The notes under the pieces: generated by a model
Database searches by the model: none
Told to the model about the DNA's origin: nothing
What the model saw: the letters and a program-made list of their open reading frames with translations, nothing else
Made by a program: the position numbers and the translations under genes
Origin: Empedobacter stercoris
GTDB taxonomy: Bacteria; Bacteroidota; Bacteroidia; Flavobacteriales; Weeksellaceae
NCBI RefSeq assembly: GCF_965137335.1
Contig: NZ_CBCRZD010000004.1
Strand: one strand, 5' to 3'
Length of the DNA: 64,000 nt
In this document: positions 1-9,737 of the stretch, piece by piece
Numbering within the stretch: the first letter of the stretch is position 1
How the letters are laid out: each line of letters begins with the position of its first letter

Positions 1-1887
1 GAACGTGCGATGGATCATAAAGTTTCGAAACGATTAGGTTTGAAAAATATCGTTCAATCTTCTCGAATTTCTGGTATGCGTTCTCCGTTATATGAATATT
101 TGGCAATGCAACCGATTGCATTTAATTTTGATCAAGATAAAATCAATTTTTTCTTCAATGGAATTGTTAATCCTATAAGTAGGGAAGGTCTTTCTCATTA
201 CCGTTATGGTTTTAAAGAAGATATTTTTATTGAAGGAAGAAAAACAGCAGTTGTTAGCTTTTTTCCATCCATCAAATCAGAAAAACGTCAGATCAAAGGA
301 ACGCTTTGGATTGATGACAAAACTAATGCTTTAATCAAATTCGAAGGAGAAAATACAAGTGCCAATTATGTTGCGGAGTTAGAAGCTGATTGGAAACTGA
401 ACAATGGAACTTGGGTGCCGAATCAGCAAAAATATCGCATGGAGGCCGGAAATTTCAAGGTTACTGAAAAATTAGCATCAGACGATTTTATAGATAAAAA
501 AGAAAAAATATGGATTAATCTCGAAACAACTTTCAAGGATATTCAAAATCCAGCTCATTTTAAGCGTAATGAATTTTTAGGTTACGAAGACGAAATTTCG
601 TTTCAAAATATGAACGAAAAGAAATGGGATAATGTGATGGAAGATTATCGAGATAATTCGTTGTCGAATAAAGAGCGAAATACCTACACAACAATTGATA
701 GTATTGGCGATAAATATAAATTAGAACGTCAAATGAAGTTAATGCGTATTATCAATTCAGGAGGAAAATTATCGTTAGGAAAAGTTGATCTTGATTTGAC
801 AAAAATTTTAGCGTTTAATGATTACGAAGGTTTTCGACTTGGGGCTGCTTTTAATACAAACGAAAACTGGAGCGACAAATATTCATTGAATGCGTATTCT
901 GCTTACGGTTTTAAAGACGAAATATTCAAGTTTGGTTTTGGAGGAGATTATTTTGTGAATAAACCTTATTCAGGTCGAATTTTCGCAAAATATTCACAAG
1001 ATGTTTCTGCCTCTGGAAAAACTCCAATTTTATTACAATCAAATTATACACGTTTAATCAATGGTGCATTTAGCAATATTTATAATCGCGAATATTTTTC
1101 TTTTAAACGATATTATTTTGGTTATGAACAAGATATATTTAAGAATGTAACCTTCAATATTTCGACAAATTACGAAAAACAACAAGCAGAATTTAATTAT
1201 TCATTCTTAAATACGAATGGTTGGTACGATTTGTATAACACGCAATTAGCAATTCGTTTTGCACCAAAAGACAAATTTATCAGAACGCCCTACGGAAAAG
1301 TGACTGTTAATAGTGGTAAATCTGTTTTCTATGCAACACTAACCAAATATTGGGATGTGTTCAATTCGGACTATAATCCATTGCGTTTTAATGTTTCTTA
1401 CTTTGATGTTTTTGATACGCGTGTAGGTAAAACCAATTTAAACATCAACGCAGGTTGGGTTGAAGGTAAAATGCCGTTGATGAACTTGTTCGAAGGACAA
1501 GGTAATGCAAAACGAAATGATGTTGCTAACTTTGGTGTTGGAGGTTTAACAAATTTCGAAACAATGCGACCAGGAGAATTTTATTCGGATAAATTTGTAT
1601 CTTTTCAGTTGAAACATATTTTTGCTGGTGTGAAGGTTGGAAACAGAATTATTTTCCCTCAATTTGTTTACCGTGGTGTTTTAGGGGATATGGAAGATAG
1701 AGCAGATCATCAAAATTTAGAGTTTAAAACATTGAATCATTATTACCACGAAACAGGAGTTGAAGTAAATAATTTAATTTTCAAAACATTTGGTTTAGGC
1801 GCTTTCTATCGTTTAGGTGCATATTCAGAAGAAAAATTTCAAGATAATTTCTATTTAAAATTAACGGTTAATTTGAATTTCTTGTAG
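1..1887 (+). CDS. DUF5686 family outer-membrane protein, 5' end outside window
   Basis: The frame is open from the left edge, so the gene starts upstream; the first visible Met (base 10) is internal. About 628 codons remain. The visible part has the repeated aromatic, alternating strands of an outer-membrane beta barrel and ends in an amphipathic strand (KLTVNLNFL). The first third (for example GTLWIDDKTNALIKFEGE) resembles the DUF5686 family of Bacteroidetes, whose members normally also have an N-terminal carboxypeptidase-regulatory-like domain, here off the window. Function is not established for the family; an envelope role is inferred. A hairpin terminator follows, so it is not co-transcribed with asnS. 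Confidence 0.75.
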   Translation, partial: ERAMDHKVSKRLGLKNIVQSSRISGMRSPLYEYLAMQPIAFNFDQDKINFFFNGIVNPISREGLSHYRYGFKEDIFIEGRKTAVVSFFPSIKSEKRQIKGTLWIDDKTNALIKFEGENTSANYVAELEADWKLNNGTWVPNQQKYRMEAGNFKVTEKLASDDFIDKKEKIWINLETTFKDIQNPAHFKRNEFLGYEDEISFQNMNEKKWDNVMEDYRDNSLSNKERNTYTTIDSIGDKYKLERQMKLMRIINSGGKLSLGKVDLDLTKILAFNDYEGFRLGAAFNTNENWSDKYSLNAYSAYGFKDEIFKFGFGGDYFVNKPYSGRIFAKYSQDVSASGKTPILLQSNYTRLINGAFSNIYNREYFSFKRYYFGYEQDIFKNVTFNISTNYEKQQAEFNYSFLNTNGWYDLYNTQLAIRFAPKDKFIRTPYGKVTVNSGKSVFYATLTKYWDVFNSDYNPLRFNVSYFDVFDTRVGKTNLNINAGWVEGKMPLMNLFEGQGNAKRNDVANFGVGGLTNFETMRPGEFYSDKFVSFQLKHIFAGVKVGNRIIFPQFVYRGVLGDMEDRADHQNLEFKTLNHYYHETGVEVNNLIFKTFGLGAFYRLGAYSEEKFQDNFYLKLTVNLNFL

Positions 1888-1970
1888 GGTGCAATTTTAT
1901 CATTCTAAATTCGCTTCATAATCGCTCATTTTAAAAGCTAAAATCACTTCAAAAAATAAACTAAAATCAA

Positions 1971-2010
1971 AAATCCTTTACATTTTTATTGAAATTGTAA
2001 AGGATTTTTA
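1971..2010 (+). terminator. rho-independent terminator after DUF5686 gene
   Basis: Perfect 12-bp inverted repeat AAATCCTTTACA / TGTAAAGGATTT separated by 13 nt and followed by a short T-run. Confidence 0.75.
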
Positions 2011-2071
2011 GGTTGGTTAAAAAATATTCGCAAAAATTATGCCTATAATTTTTATAACTTTAAATAATAAC

Positions 2072-2079
2072 TAAATTTG
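2072..2079 (+). promoter_or_regulatory. candidate -7 element of asnS
   Basis: TAAATTTG matches the Bacteroidetes TAnnTTTG element and lies about 20 nt before the asnS start. No clear -33 TTG was seen, so confidence is limited. Confidence 0.35.
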
Positions 2080-2099
2080 TAAGGATAAATTAAAAAAAT

Positions 2100-3548
2100 A
2101 TGCAATCGTACGGAATTAAAGCCTTATTAGAAAAAGGCAAGGATTTGTTGCTACAGGAAGTAGTTGTAAATGGATGGGTAAGATCGTTCAGAAGTAATCG
2201 TTTCATCGCGTTGAATGACGGTTCTACAATTAATAATATTCAAGTAGTAATAGATTTCGAAAATTTTGACGAGTCGATTATAAAACAAATTTCTACAGCT
2301 GCGTCTTTACAAGTAAAAGGAGAAGTCGTAGAAAGTGAAGGAGCAGGTCAAGAGATTGAAATCATTGCGAAAGAAATCAAAGTTTTAGGAACTGCGCCGT
2401 CAGAAGATTTAAAAGGAACTATTTTACAACCAAAACAGCACAGTTTAGAGATTTTGCGAGAGCAAGCGCATTTACGTTTCAGAACAAATGTTTTTGCTGC
2501 AACAATGCGTGTTCGTAATGCCTTAATGTTTGGTATTCACAAATATTTCAACGAAAATGGATTTTGTTACATCAATACGCCTATTATCACAGGTTCTGAT
2601 GCTGAAGGAGCAGGAGAAATGTTTCATATCACTAACTTAGATATGGATAACCTACCTAAAAATGAAGAAGGGAAAGTAGATTATACACAAGATTTCTTTG
2701 GTAAAGCGACGAACTTAACGGTTTCTGGACAATTAGAAGGAGAAACTGCAGCAATGGGATTAGGTAAAATTTATACATTTGGACCTACTTTCCGTGCAGA
2801 AAACTCGAACACATCTCGTCACTTAGCTGAATTCTGGATGATAGAGCCTGAAGTTGCGTTTTTCCGTTTAGATCAAAATATGGATTTGGCAGAAGATTTC
2901 ATGAAATCTGTCATCACTTACGCAATGGAAACATGTCAAGATGATTTGAAATTCTTAGCTGAACGATTTGATAAAGAACAAAAACAAAAACCAGAAGCTG
3001 AGCGTTCTGAATTAGGTTTGATCGAGCGTTTAGAATATGTATTAAACAACAAATTCATTCGTTTAAGCTATACAGAAGCAATTGATATCTTAAAAGATTC
3101 TAAACCAAATAAAAAAGGTAAATTTAAATATCCAATCGAAGGTTGGGGAGCAGACCTACAATCTGAACACGAACGTTATTTAGTTGAAAAACATTTTAAA
3201 ACACCTGTAATTTTATTTGATTATCCAGCGGAAATCAAAGCATTCTATATGCGTATGAATGATGATGGAAAAACAGTTCGTGCAATGGACGTTTTATTCC
3301 CTGGTATTGGAGAAATTATCGGAGGTTCTGAGCGTGAAGAGCGTTTAGAAGTTTTAGATGAAAAAATGGAAAAATTCGGAATTGATAAAGAAGAATTATG
3401 GTGGTACCGCGACACAAGACGTTTCGGTTCTGTACCACATTCTGGTTTCGGATTAGGTTTAGAGCGTTTGGTATTATTTGTAACTGGAATGGGTAACATT
3501 CGTGATGTTATTCCTTTCCCGAGAACGCCGAACAATGCAGAATTTTAA
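2100..3548 (+). CDS. asnS: asparagine--tRNA ligase
   Basis: 482 aa, the usual size. It charges tRNA-Asn with asparagine in the cytoplasm. The N-terminal ~100 residues form the OB-fold anticodon-binding domain (NGWVRSFRSNRFIALNDGS). The class II synthetase core follows, with motif 2 (FRAENSNTSRHLAEFW) and motif 3 (GFGLGLERLVLF). The SNTSRHLAEF segment is typical of AsnS rather than AspS. The gene stands alone between two strong terminators. Confidence 0.97.
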   Translation: MQSYGIKALLEKGKDLLLQEVVVNGWVRSFRSNRFIALNDGSTINNIQVVIDFENFDESIIKQISTAASLQVKGEVVESEGAGQEIEIIAKEIKVLGTAPSEDLKGTILQPKQHSLEILREQAHLRFRTNVFAATMRVRNALMFGIHKYFNENGFCYINTPIITGSDAEGAGEMFHITNLDMDNLPKNEEGKVDYTQDFFGKATNLTVSGQLEGETAAMGLGKIYTFGPTFRAENSNTSRHLAEFWMIEPEVAFFRLDQNMDLAEDFMKSVITYAMETCQDDLKFLAERFDKEQKQKPEAERSELGLIERLEYVLNNKFIRLSYTEAIDILKDSKPNKKGKFKYPIEGWGADLQSEHERYLVEKHFKTPVILFDYPAEIKAFYMRMNDDGKTVRAMDVLFPGIGEIIGGSEREERLEVLDEKMEKFGIDKEELWWYRDTRRFGSVPHSGFGLGLERLVLFVTGMGNIRDVIPFPRTPNNAEF

Positions 3549-3563
3549 TAAGAAATAATTTAC

Positions 3564-3610
3564 ACGGATTTATGCTTAAATATTGTAACTTTAAGCTAAA
3601 TCCGTTTTTT
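3564..3610 (+). terminator. rho-independent terminator after asnS
   Basis: Two stacked stems (ACGGATTTA/TAAATCCGT outside, GCTTAAA/TTTAAGC inside) followed by TTTTTT. It separates asnS from rpoN. Confidence 0.85.
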
Positions 3611-3631
3611 ATATAAGCCAAAACCCAAAAT

Positions 3632-5104
3632 ATGTTAAAGCAGGAATTAAATTTAAAATTACAACAAAAACTATCGCCTCAACAAATTCAATTAATGAAG
3701 TTGGTTCAACTTCCTACGGTTGCTTTTGAACAACGCGTAAAGGAAGAGTTGGAAGAAAACCCTGCTTTGGATGATCAATCTTCTGAATACGATGATGATT
3801 ATGGAGGAGAGCAGGAAGAATGGGATAATCAGAATGATGAATATGGCGATGAACAGGTTATCGATACAAGTGATATCAATATTGATGATTATTTGAGCGA
3901 TGATGATGTCCCAAATTATAAAACATATACAAACAATTATAGTGAAGACGATGAAGATAAATCTGTTCCTTATGCTCAAGGAGAGAGTTTTATCGAGTTT
4001 TTAACCTCACAACTGTACACTTATCGATTGACTTCAGAACAATTTCAAATCGGTGAATTTATCTTAGGAAATATTGACGACGACGGTTATATGCGTCGTG
4101 ATATTAAATCTTTGGTAGATGATTTGGCATTTTCACTTAATATTTATACTTCGCCAGAAGAAGTAGAAAATTTGTTGTTGAATTATATTCAACGAATGGA
4201 TCCAATTGGAGTAGGAGCACGCGATTTGCAAGAATGCTTATTAATTCAGTTAGAAAATAAAACGCAAACACAAGCGGTTGAATTGGCAGAAAAATTAATT
4301 AACGAATCATTTGATGCGTTTACTAAAAAGCATTATTCGAAATTAATGGCAAAATATGACGTTGATGATAACGAATTACGCGATGCAATTACAGAAATAG
4401 AACGCTTGAATCCAAAACCAGGAAAATCTTTTTCAAGCAGTAGCAAAATTATTGAACAAATTACACCAGATTTTACAATCAATATCAATGATGGAGATTT
4501 AGAACTGACGTTAAATGGTCGAAATGTTCCTGAGTTGAAGATATCAAGTGCATTTGCTGAAATGTTGGATACCTATAAGAAAACTGAAAATAAATCGACA
4601 CAACAGAAAGAGGCTGTGATGTTTGTTAAACAAAAGTTAGACTCTGCAAAATGGTTTATTGATGCGGTTCAGCAACGTCGTAATACGCTTTTGTATACGA
4701 TGGAAGCGATAATGAAATTTCAAAAAGAATATTTCCTAACGGGTGACGAAACGAAAATCAAGCCAATGATTTTAAAAGATATTTCGGATCGAATTGGAAT
4801 GGATATCTCGACAGTTTCTCGTGTGGCAAATTCTAAATATGTAACAACACCTTACGGAACATTTTTGATAAAAGATTTGTTCTCAGAATCGTTAACTAAT
4901 GATGACGGAGAAGAAGTATCTACTCGCGAAATAAAACGTATTTTACAAGATGTAATTGCGGATGAAGACAAGCGTAAGCCTTTAACAGATGAAAAGTTAA
5001 CAGAAATTCTAAAAGAAAAAGGTTATCCAATTGCTCGTCGTACAATTGCAAAATACCGCGAACAATTAAACATACCAGTTGCGAGATTAAGAAAAGAAAT
5101 TTAA
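3632..5104 (+). CDS. rpoN: RNA polymerase sigma-54 factor RpoN
   Basis: 490 aa. Region I is the glutamine/leucine-rich N-terminus (LQQKLSPQQIQLMKLVQLP), which contacts core polymerase and enhancer-binding ATPases. Region II (about residues 45-120) is very acidic. The core-binding domain follows and then the DNA-binding domain with the RpoN box near the C-terminus (ARRTIAKYREQL). The normal length and all diagnostic parts are present. No enhancer-binding activator is encoded nearby. Confidence 0.97.
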   Translation: MLKQELNLKLQQKLSPQQIQLMKLVQLPTVAFEQRVKEELEENPALDDQSSEYDDDYGGEQEEWDNQNDEYGDEQVIDTSDINIDDYLSDDDVPNYKTYTNNYSEDDEDKSVPYAQGESFIEFLTSQLYTYRLTSEQFQIGEFILGNIDDDGYMRRDIKSLVDDLAFSLNIYTSPEEVENLLLNYIQRMDPIGVGARDLQECLLIQLENKTQTQAVELAEKLINESFDAFTKKHYSKLMAKYDVDDNELRDAITEIERLNPKPGKSFSSSSKIIEQITPDFTININDGDLELTLNGRNVPELKISSAFAEMLDTYKKTENKSTQQKEAVMFVKQKLDSAKWFIDAVQQRRNTLLYTMEAIMKFQKEYFLTGDETKIKPMILKDISDRIGMDISTVSRVANSKYVTTPYGTFLIKDLFSESLTNDDGEEVSTREIKRILQDVIADEDKRKPLTDEKLTEILKEKGYPIARRTIAKYREQLNIPVARLRKEI

Positions 5105-5126
5105 GAAATTCAATTTATATCAAAAA

Positions 5127-5154
5127 AAAGAGCTTTTTATAAAGCTCTTTTTTT
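5127..5154. terminator. bidirectional terminator between rpoN and DUF4303 gene
   Basis: Perfect 10-bp stem AAAGAGCTTT / AAAGCTCTTT with a 4-nt loop, flanked by A- and T-runs. The stop codon of the convergent minus-strand gene lies in the loop. Confidence 0.85.
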
Positions 5155-5691
5155 GTTTTTATCCCAAGTTGTCATCCATTCAAAATAATCATCTTTGTAT
5201 TGATTATCATTTAATTGAGTGATAATTTTTCGTTGAATATCTTTATTCAAATCATCGTCTATCACAGAAAAATTTAAGAAAATATCTTTTCCAGTTAATT
5301 TAGAAAAGAACTGTTCTTCTTTTAATTCGTGTAAAACTTCAATACATTTTTCATTTAATTGATTTTGGAACTGGTAAAACCAATCTTCATCATCGTCATG
5401 CTCATCAGCAATTTCTTTACAGATTTGATTGATTTCATTAAAAGATTCTTTTGCTCCCAGATAATCAAATTTCCATTCAGAAGGCTCGAATTTGTAGAAA
5501 TGAAAATCGTCCTCATCCGCAACCTGTTCCAAATATTCAGTAGAATTTGCAGAAGGGTGAATGGCTATTTTCGATTCATTATTGCACAAAGCAAAGGCAT
5601 ATAGGTCTAGTGAAGGATTTTCGTTATAAATTTCTAAAAAGGCTTGTTTGGTAGATTGAGCTAATTTATTTTTGAATTCATTGAAATCCAT
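5137..5691 (-). CDS. DUF4303-like hypothetical protein
   Basis: 184 aa, soluble, no signal peptide, strongly acidic with many D/E pairs. The opening (a helix, then LYAFALCNNESKIAIHPSANSTE) resembles DUF4303-type proteins, which are often associated with SMI1/KNR4-like immunity loci. I do not know a function. It is a single gene convergent with rpoN. Confidence 0.55.
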   Translation of the reverse strand: MDFNEFKNKLAQSTKQAFLEIYNENPSLDLYAFALCNNESKIAIHPSANSTEYLEQVADEDDFHFYKFEPSEWKFDYLGAKESFNEINQICKEIADEHDDDEDWFYQFQNQLNEKCIEVLHELKEEQFFSKLTGKDIFLNFSVIDDDLNKDIQRKIITQLNDNQYKDDYFEWMTTWDKNKKRAL

Positions 5692-5791
5692 TCATTTATA
5701 TTTTTTATTTGGCTGTTATTATTTTTCTTGAAATGTAGTGAAATTCTCTATATATTAAAAGTTTGTTGATTTATTTTTTTAAGACAAATTC

Positions 5792-7075
5792 TTATTTCTT
5801 TTCCATCTTATAGAACAATAAAATAACAAAACTGATCGCAAATGAAACACCCATTGCAAGCGCAGAAGCTTTCATTCCGCCCGAATATTCTATCAATAAA
5901 CCATAAATAACTAAACCTAAGAACAAAGCAAATTTTTCGAATACATCATAAAAACTAAAATAGGTTGTTGTATCTTCTGTTTCAGGTAATAATTTTGCAT
6001 AAGTAGAGCGCGATAATGCTTGTAAACCGCCCATTACCAAACCAACCATTGCAGCCATAATATAGAATTGTGTTTTGACATTTGGATCGTTTTTATTGAT
6101 TAAATAACCTATAATACAGGTTATGATCCAGATGAATATACCGATAAGTAATGTCTTTTTATTGCCGATTTTTCCTGATAAATAAGAGAAAAACCATGCG
6201 CCTAATACAGCTTCGATTTGAATTAATAATATAGTCATAATTAATTCCGTAGATTGCATTCCAATTTCTGAGCTTCCAAACATGGCGGCCATTAAGAAGA
6301 TGGTTTGCATCGCTAAGCTATAAAAGAAAAAGCCAGCTAAAAATACACGAATGTTTTTGTATTGATTGAGGTCGTGAAAAGTAAGTTTCAAATTTCTAAA
6401 ACTTGACTTGATGATGTCTTTTGGAATTTCTCGTTCAAATTTGTGATTGGGTAATTTACTCAATGCGATTTGTCCGAAACCTAACCACCAAACACCTGTT
6501 AATAAGAAACTTATTCGTGTAAACATACCTTGATTTTCTTCTGGCGAAAATTGTATCATTGCCAAACAAATTGTCAATAAAATAACTGATCCAATGTAAC
6601 CAAACATATAACCTTGTGCCGAAACTTTATCCATTTTCTCTTCCGAAACAATTTCTGGTAAATAGGCATTGTAAAACACTAAACTTCCCCAAAAACCAAT
6701 ACTTGCGGTGATGTTGAGCAATAAAGCCAACCAAACCAAATCGCTCGATGTAAAGAAAAACATTCCAATACATGAAAAAGAACCTAAGTAGCAAAAAAAA
6801 CGAAGAAATTTGATTTTATTCCCAATTAAATCAGCAATTGATGACAAAACTGGTGATAAAACGATGACAAAAAAGAAAGCAATTGCCAACGAAAAATTGA
6901 ACGCTGATTCTGGTAATAGACCTAAGAACTTGATCGGATTGTTGTCCGTATCATAGGTCATTGCAGTATAATAAACAGGGAAAATAGCAGAAGCAATAAC
7001 CAAAGAATGAACAGAATTTGCCCAATCGTAAGAAATCCAAGCTTTTATCAGTTTGGGATTATCTTTTGTATTCAT
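5792..7075 (-). CDS. MFS transporter, UMF1/Atg22-like family
   Basis: 427 aa with about 12 hydrophobic segments. The N-terminal WISYDWANSVHSLVIASAIF is characteristic of the UMF1 group (Atg22-like MFS), as is the later GGLQALSRSTYAKLLPE. The substrate is unknown; distant eukaryotic relatives export amino acids from vacuoles. Single gene on the minus strand, intact. Confidence 0.85.
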   Translation of the reverse strand: MNTKDNPKLIKAWISYDWANSVHSLVIASAIFPVYYTAMTYDTDNNPIKFLGLLPESAFNFSLAIAFFFVIVLSPVLSSIADLIGNKIKFLRFFCYLGSFSCIGMFFFTSSDLVWLALLLNITASIGFWGSLVFYNAYLPEIVSEEKMDKVSAQGYMFGYIGSVILLTICLAMIQFSPEENQGMFTRISFLLTGVWWLGFGQIALSKLPNHKFEREIPKDIIKSSFRNLKLTFHDLNQYKNIRVFLAGFFFYSLAMQTIFLMAAMFGSSEIGMQSTELIMTILLIQIEAVLGAWFFSYLSGKIGNKKTLLIGIFIWIITCIIGYLINKNDPNVKTQFYIMAAMVGLVMGGLQALSRSTYAKLLPETEDTTTYFSFYDVFEKFALFLGLVIYGLLIEYSGGMKASALAMGVSFAISFVILLFYKMEKK

Positions 7076-7172
7076 AAATTTTTGATAGAATTGTTGTTAA
7101 ACTTAAAAATAATTAATTAATATTTTTTAAATAAAATTTTAAGTCTGAAAATTTTATCTATGATGAATTGGA

Positions 7173-9491
7173 TTATTTTTTTCTTCTTACAGGTTCTTTA
7201 TCGAGTACTTTTTGTGTATTCTCGTTTTCATTTATTAAAGGTGTATTCTCATCTTTTTGCTTTGGGCTTCGTAATTTTTCCAATAATCTTTTCGCTTGTT
7301 TTGCTTCATCTGTTCCATCATAAGCAGTAACAACAACTTCCAAAGCTTGCTCAAATTCTTCTTGAGATGCCGTTTGTTTCAATGCATAAGCGTTTAAAAG
7401 TACAAATTTGGCAATAATAATTTCAGTCGGAAATTTTACAATTGCATCTTGAACTTTTTGCTTTACTTCTTCATACTTTTCTTCTTTGTACAAATCATAC
7501 GCTACTTTATATGCTTCTACAGCTTCTTTTGTTTCTGGAGTGATGTATTCAACTTCTGGATTCAAAATATAACCAGCGTAAATTGTATTTGGATAATTTG
7601 TTAAGATTTCTTCTTTGTATTGATTCTCTAATTTTTGATCGCGATTCTTGTAAATACGATACAATTGATACGTAGCTTTTAACTTAACATCATCTGATTT
7701 TGGAGGAGTTGCAATCAATTTTTTTAACTCTTTTCCTGCTAATTCGCTGTTATTGAATGTATCAAAATAACCAATTCCTAAAGCTAATTGTGTTGTATCA
7801 CGTTCAACTTTTAAATCATTTAATTGTTTAGTAGTAGAAGGAATTTGCTCCAAATAATACTCAATTTCAAAACGTCTTGGATTTCCAGCAGAAACCTGTC
7901 CCGTTAATTCGGCCTGTTTATCTTCTATTACGGTACTAATAGCATTAGAATTACGCCAATTATCTTTCAACGAAATTCCACCCCAAATACGTTGAAACTC
8001 CTGTTGACCAGATGATTTTAAACCTTGATTATAAAAATAAAATTTTCCTTTATCGGCATTATTAAAACTTGAAGTAAAACTTGATGTTTTGGTTTCTAAT
8101 TGAAAAGTTTCCATTTCTTTTCGCTCTTCTTCCGCTTGTTTTTCTTCTTTTTTCTTTAATTTATCAATATAATCTGTAAAAAATTTGGTTTGTTCTTCTT
8201 TCGGAAGTTTTGCAATTTTTAGAATAGAATCGTTTTTCTGAACCAAATAATGTTTTTCCATTAATTTTTTCAACACATCATTTCGTTGCTGAATTCTTGT
8301 TTGATCTTCTTTTAAATTATAGGTTGTTTGAGCCGAATCGTAGTAAGCCGAAGCATACACATAGTCGTTTTGCTTGAATTTTATGTCACCATAATTTTCG
8401 TAAGCGCGCCCACGAATATAAGGATCAGACATGGGATCTTTCAAACTCAGTTTGGCGTATTCTACCGCATCATCCATTTTATCTGCACGAAAAGCCATTT
8501 CTGAAATACCATAATACAATTCGTTTTTCTTTGATGTATATATTCCTTTTTTGGCAATATCAAGCAAATTCTGTTTGTAATTTCCGTAGTTATTAATTGC
8601 AGGATCAAAATTAGCAGCAATCGCTAATTGCGATTTAATTTCTAAGTCAAAACCAGGAGCCATTTTATACACTTTTGTAAACGCTTCTCCTGCTTCTTGT
8701 TGTTTTCCAAGTTTAGAAAAAACTTGTCCCATTGTATAAAATAAACGCACTCGTTCTTCTTTATTCGATGAGTAGTATTCTGCTTTTTGTAATGGATCTA
8801 ATGCTTCTTCGTACTTTTTTTGATCAATTAAAAACTGAGCATACGTTCGCGCAATCATAGTTTTTAGCTCTTTACTTTTATACGGATCATTTTCGTATAA
8901 ATTTTGTAAAGTTTCAGCTCCATCAAAATAATTTCCACCTTTTATTTCGGCAACTGTTTTATACACATTTGCCTCTTGTGCATATTTAGAACTTTTAAAA
9001 TTCTTTACAACATAGTTTAAGGCATCTAAAGCTTCAAAATATTTTTGTTGATAGAACAGAGATTTTCCGATTAATAGATACGCACGAGCCATCAAAGGAT
9101 TTTTTTCTTGTCCTTTAATTAACATCGAGTGTTTTTCGATTGCTTTAGCAGCTTTAGCTTCAACAGCAGCAAATCCTATAGGTTTCTCTACTTTATCCTG
9201 ATTATTACGATTTCCACCTCCAATTCCAAAATTAGGTGTATTAAATTCAGTTAAATTGGTTGAATCCGAAACAGAGAAATATTCTATTCCAATAGGTAAA
9301 ATCTTAGCGTAATTCTCAATATAATTTGTCTGTAGTTCAGTATTTTTTTTATCTAATTCGTCTTCAGCATTAAATACACCATTAAACCACGACGTCATCT
9401 TATGATATTGTCGGTTTTTGAAACTATTTTTTTGTGTTGAACAGCCGATTAAAAAACTAGCGGCGAAAATACTCAGTATAATCTTTTTCAT
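7173..9491 (-). CDS. porW: PorW/SprE-type lipoprotein of the type IX secretion system
   Basis: 772 aa from the Met before a lipoprotein signal (MKKIILSIFAASFLIGC, lipobox LIGC); a Met six codons upstream would put charged-poor sequence before the signal and is less likely. TPR-like helical repeats fill the middle, followed by a charged coiled segment (KKKEEKQAEEERKEMETF). N-terminal YHKMTSWFNGVFNAEDEL and the overall plan match PorW/SprE, a periplasmic lipoprotein needed for T9SS secretion and gliding in Bacteroidetes. Confidence 0.85.
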   Translation of the reverse strand: MKKIILSIFAASFLIGCSTQKNSFKNRQYHKMTSWFNGVFNAEDELDKKNTELQTNYIENYAKILPIGIEYFSVSDSTNLTEFNTPNFGIGGGNRNNQDKVEKPIGFAAVEAKAAKAIEKHSMLIKGQEKNPLMARAYLLIGKSLFYQQKYFEALDALNYVVKNFKSSKYAQEANVYKTVAEIKGGNYFDGAETLQNLYENDPYKSKELKTMIARTYAQFLIDQKKYEEALDPLQKAEYYSSNKEERVRLFYTMGQVFSKLGKQQEAGEAFTKVYKMAPGFDLEIKSQLAIAANFDPAINNYGNYKQNLLDIAKKGIYTSKKNELYYGISEMAFRADKMDDAVEYAKLSLKDPMSDPYIRGRAYENYGDIKFKQNDYVYASAYYDSAQTTYNLKEDQTRIQQRNDVLKKLMEKHYLVQKNDSILKIAKLPKEEQTKFFTDYIDKLKKKEEKQAEEERKEMETFQLETKTSSFTSSFNNADKGKFYFYNQGLKSSGQQEFQRIWGGISLKDNWRNSNAISTVIEDKQAELTGQVSAGNPRRFEIEYYLEQIPSTTKQLNDLKVERDTTQLALGIGYFDTFNNSELAGKELKKLIATPPKSDDVKLKATYQLYRIYKNRDQKLENQYKEEILTNYPNTIYAGYILNPEVEYITPETKEAVEAYKVAYDLYKEEKYEEVKQKVQDAIVKFPTEIIIAKFVLLNAYALKQTASQEEFEQALEVVVTAYDGTDEAKQAKRLLEKLRSPKQKDENTPLINENENTQKVLDKEPVRRKK

Positions 9492-9737
9492 GATAGCGAA
9501 TAAAAACAAATCTACAATAAAACGTTCGATTAGAAAAAATCTTGTATCCTTCGGAAATTTAAGATAATTTTATATGGAATAACGATAATTTAGACACTTG
9601 TTAAATTAGAAAGATTATAAAATGATTGCTAACAATTTAGCTTTAATGTAATTACTTATTTCGTTAGAAAAATCATTACAAAAGTTGTTAAATTATTAAG
9701 AATATTCGCTTAAATTCGACCAATAATAATGTTTTAA

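Noticed and set aside
3692..3979. 95-codon open frame antisense to rpoN
   Set aside because: Lies within the acidic region of rpoN on the opposite strand; isoleucine-rich shadow of GAT/GAA codons.
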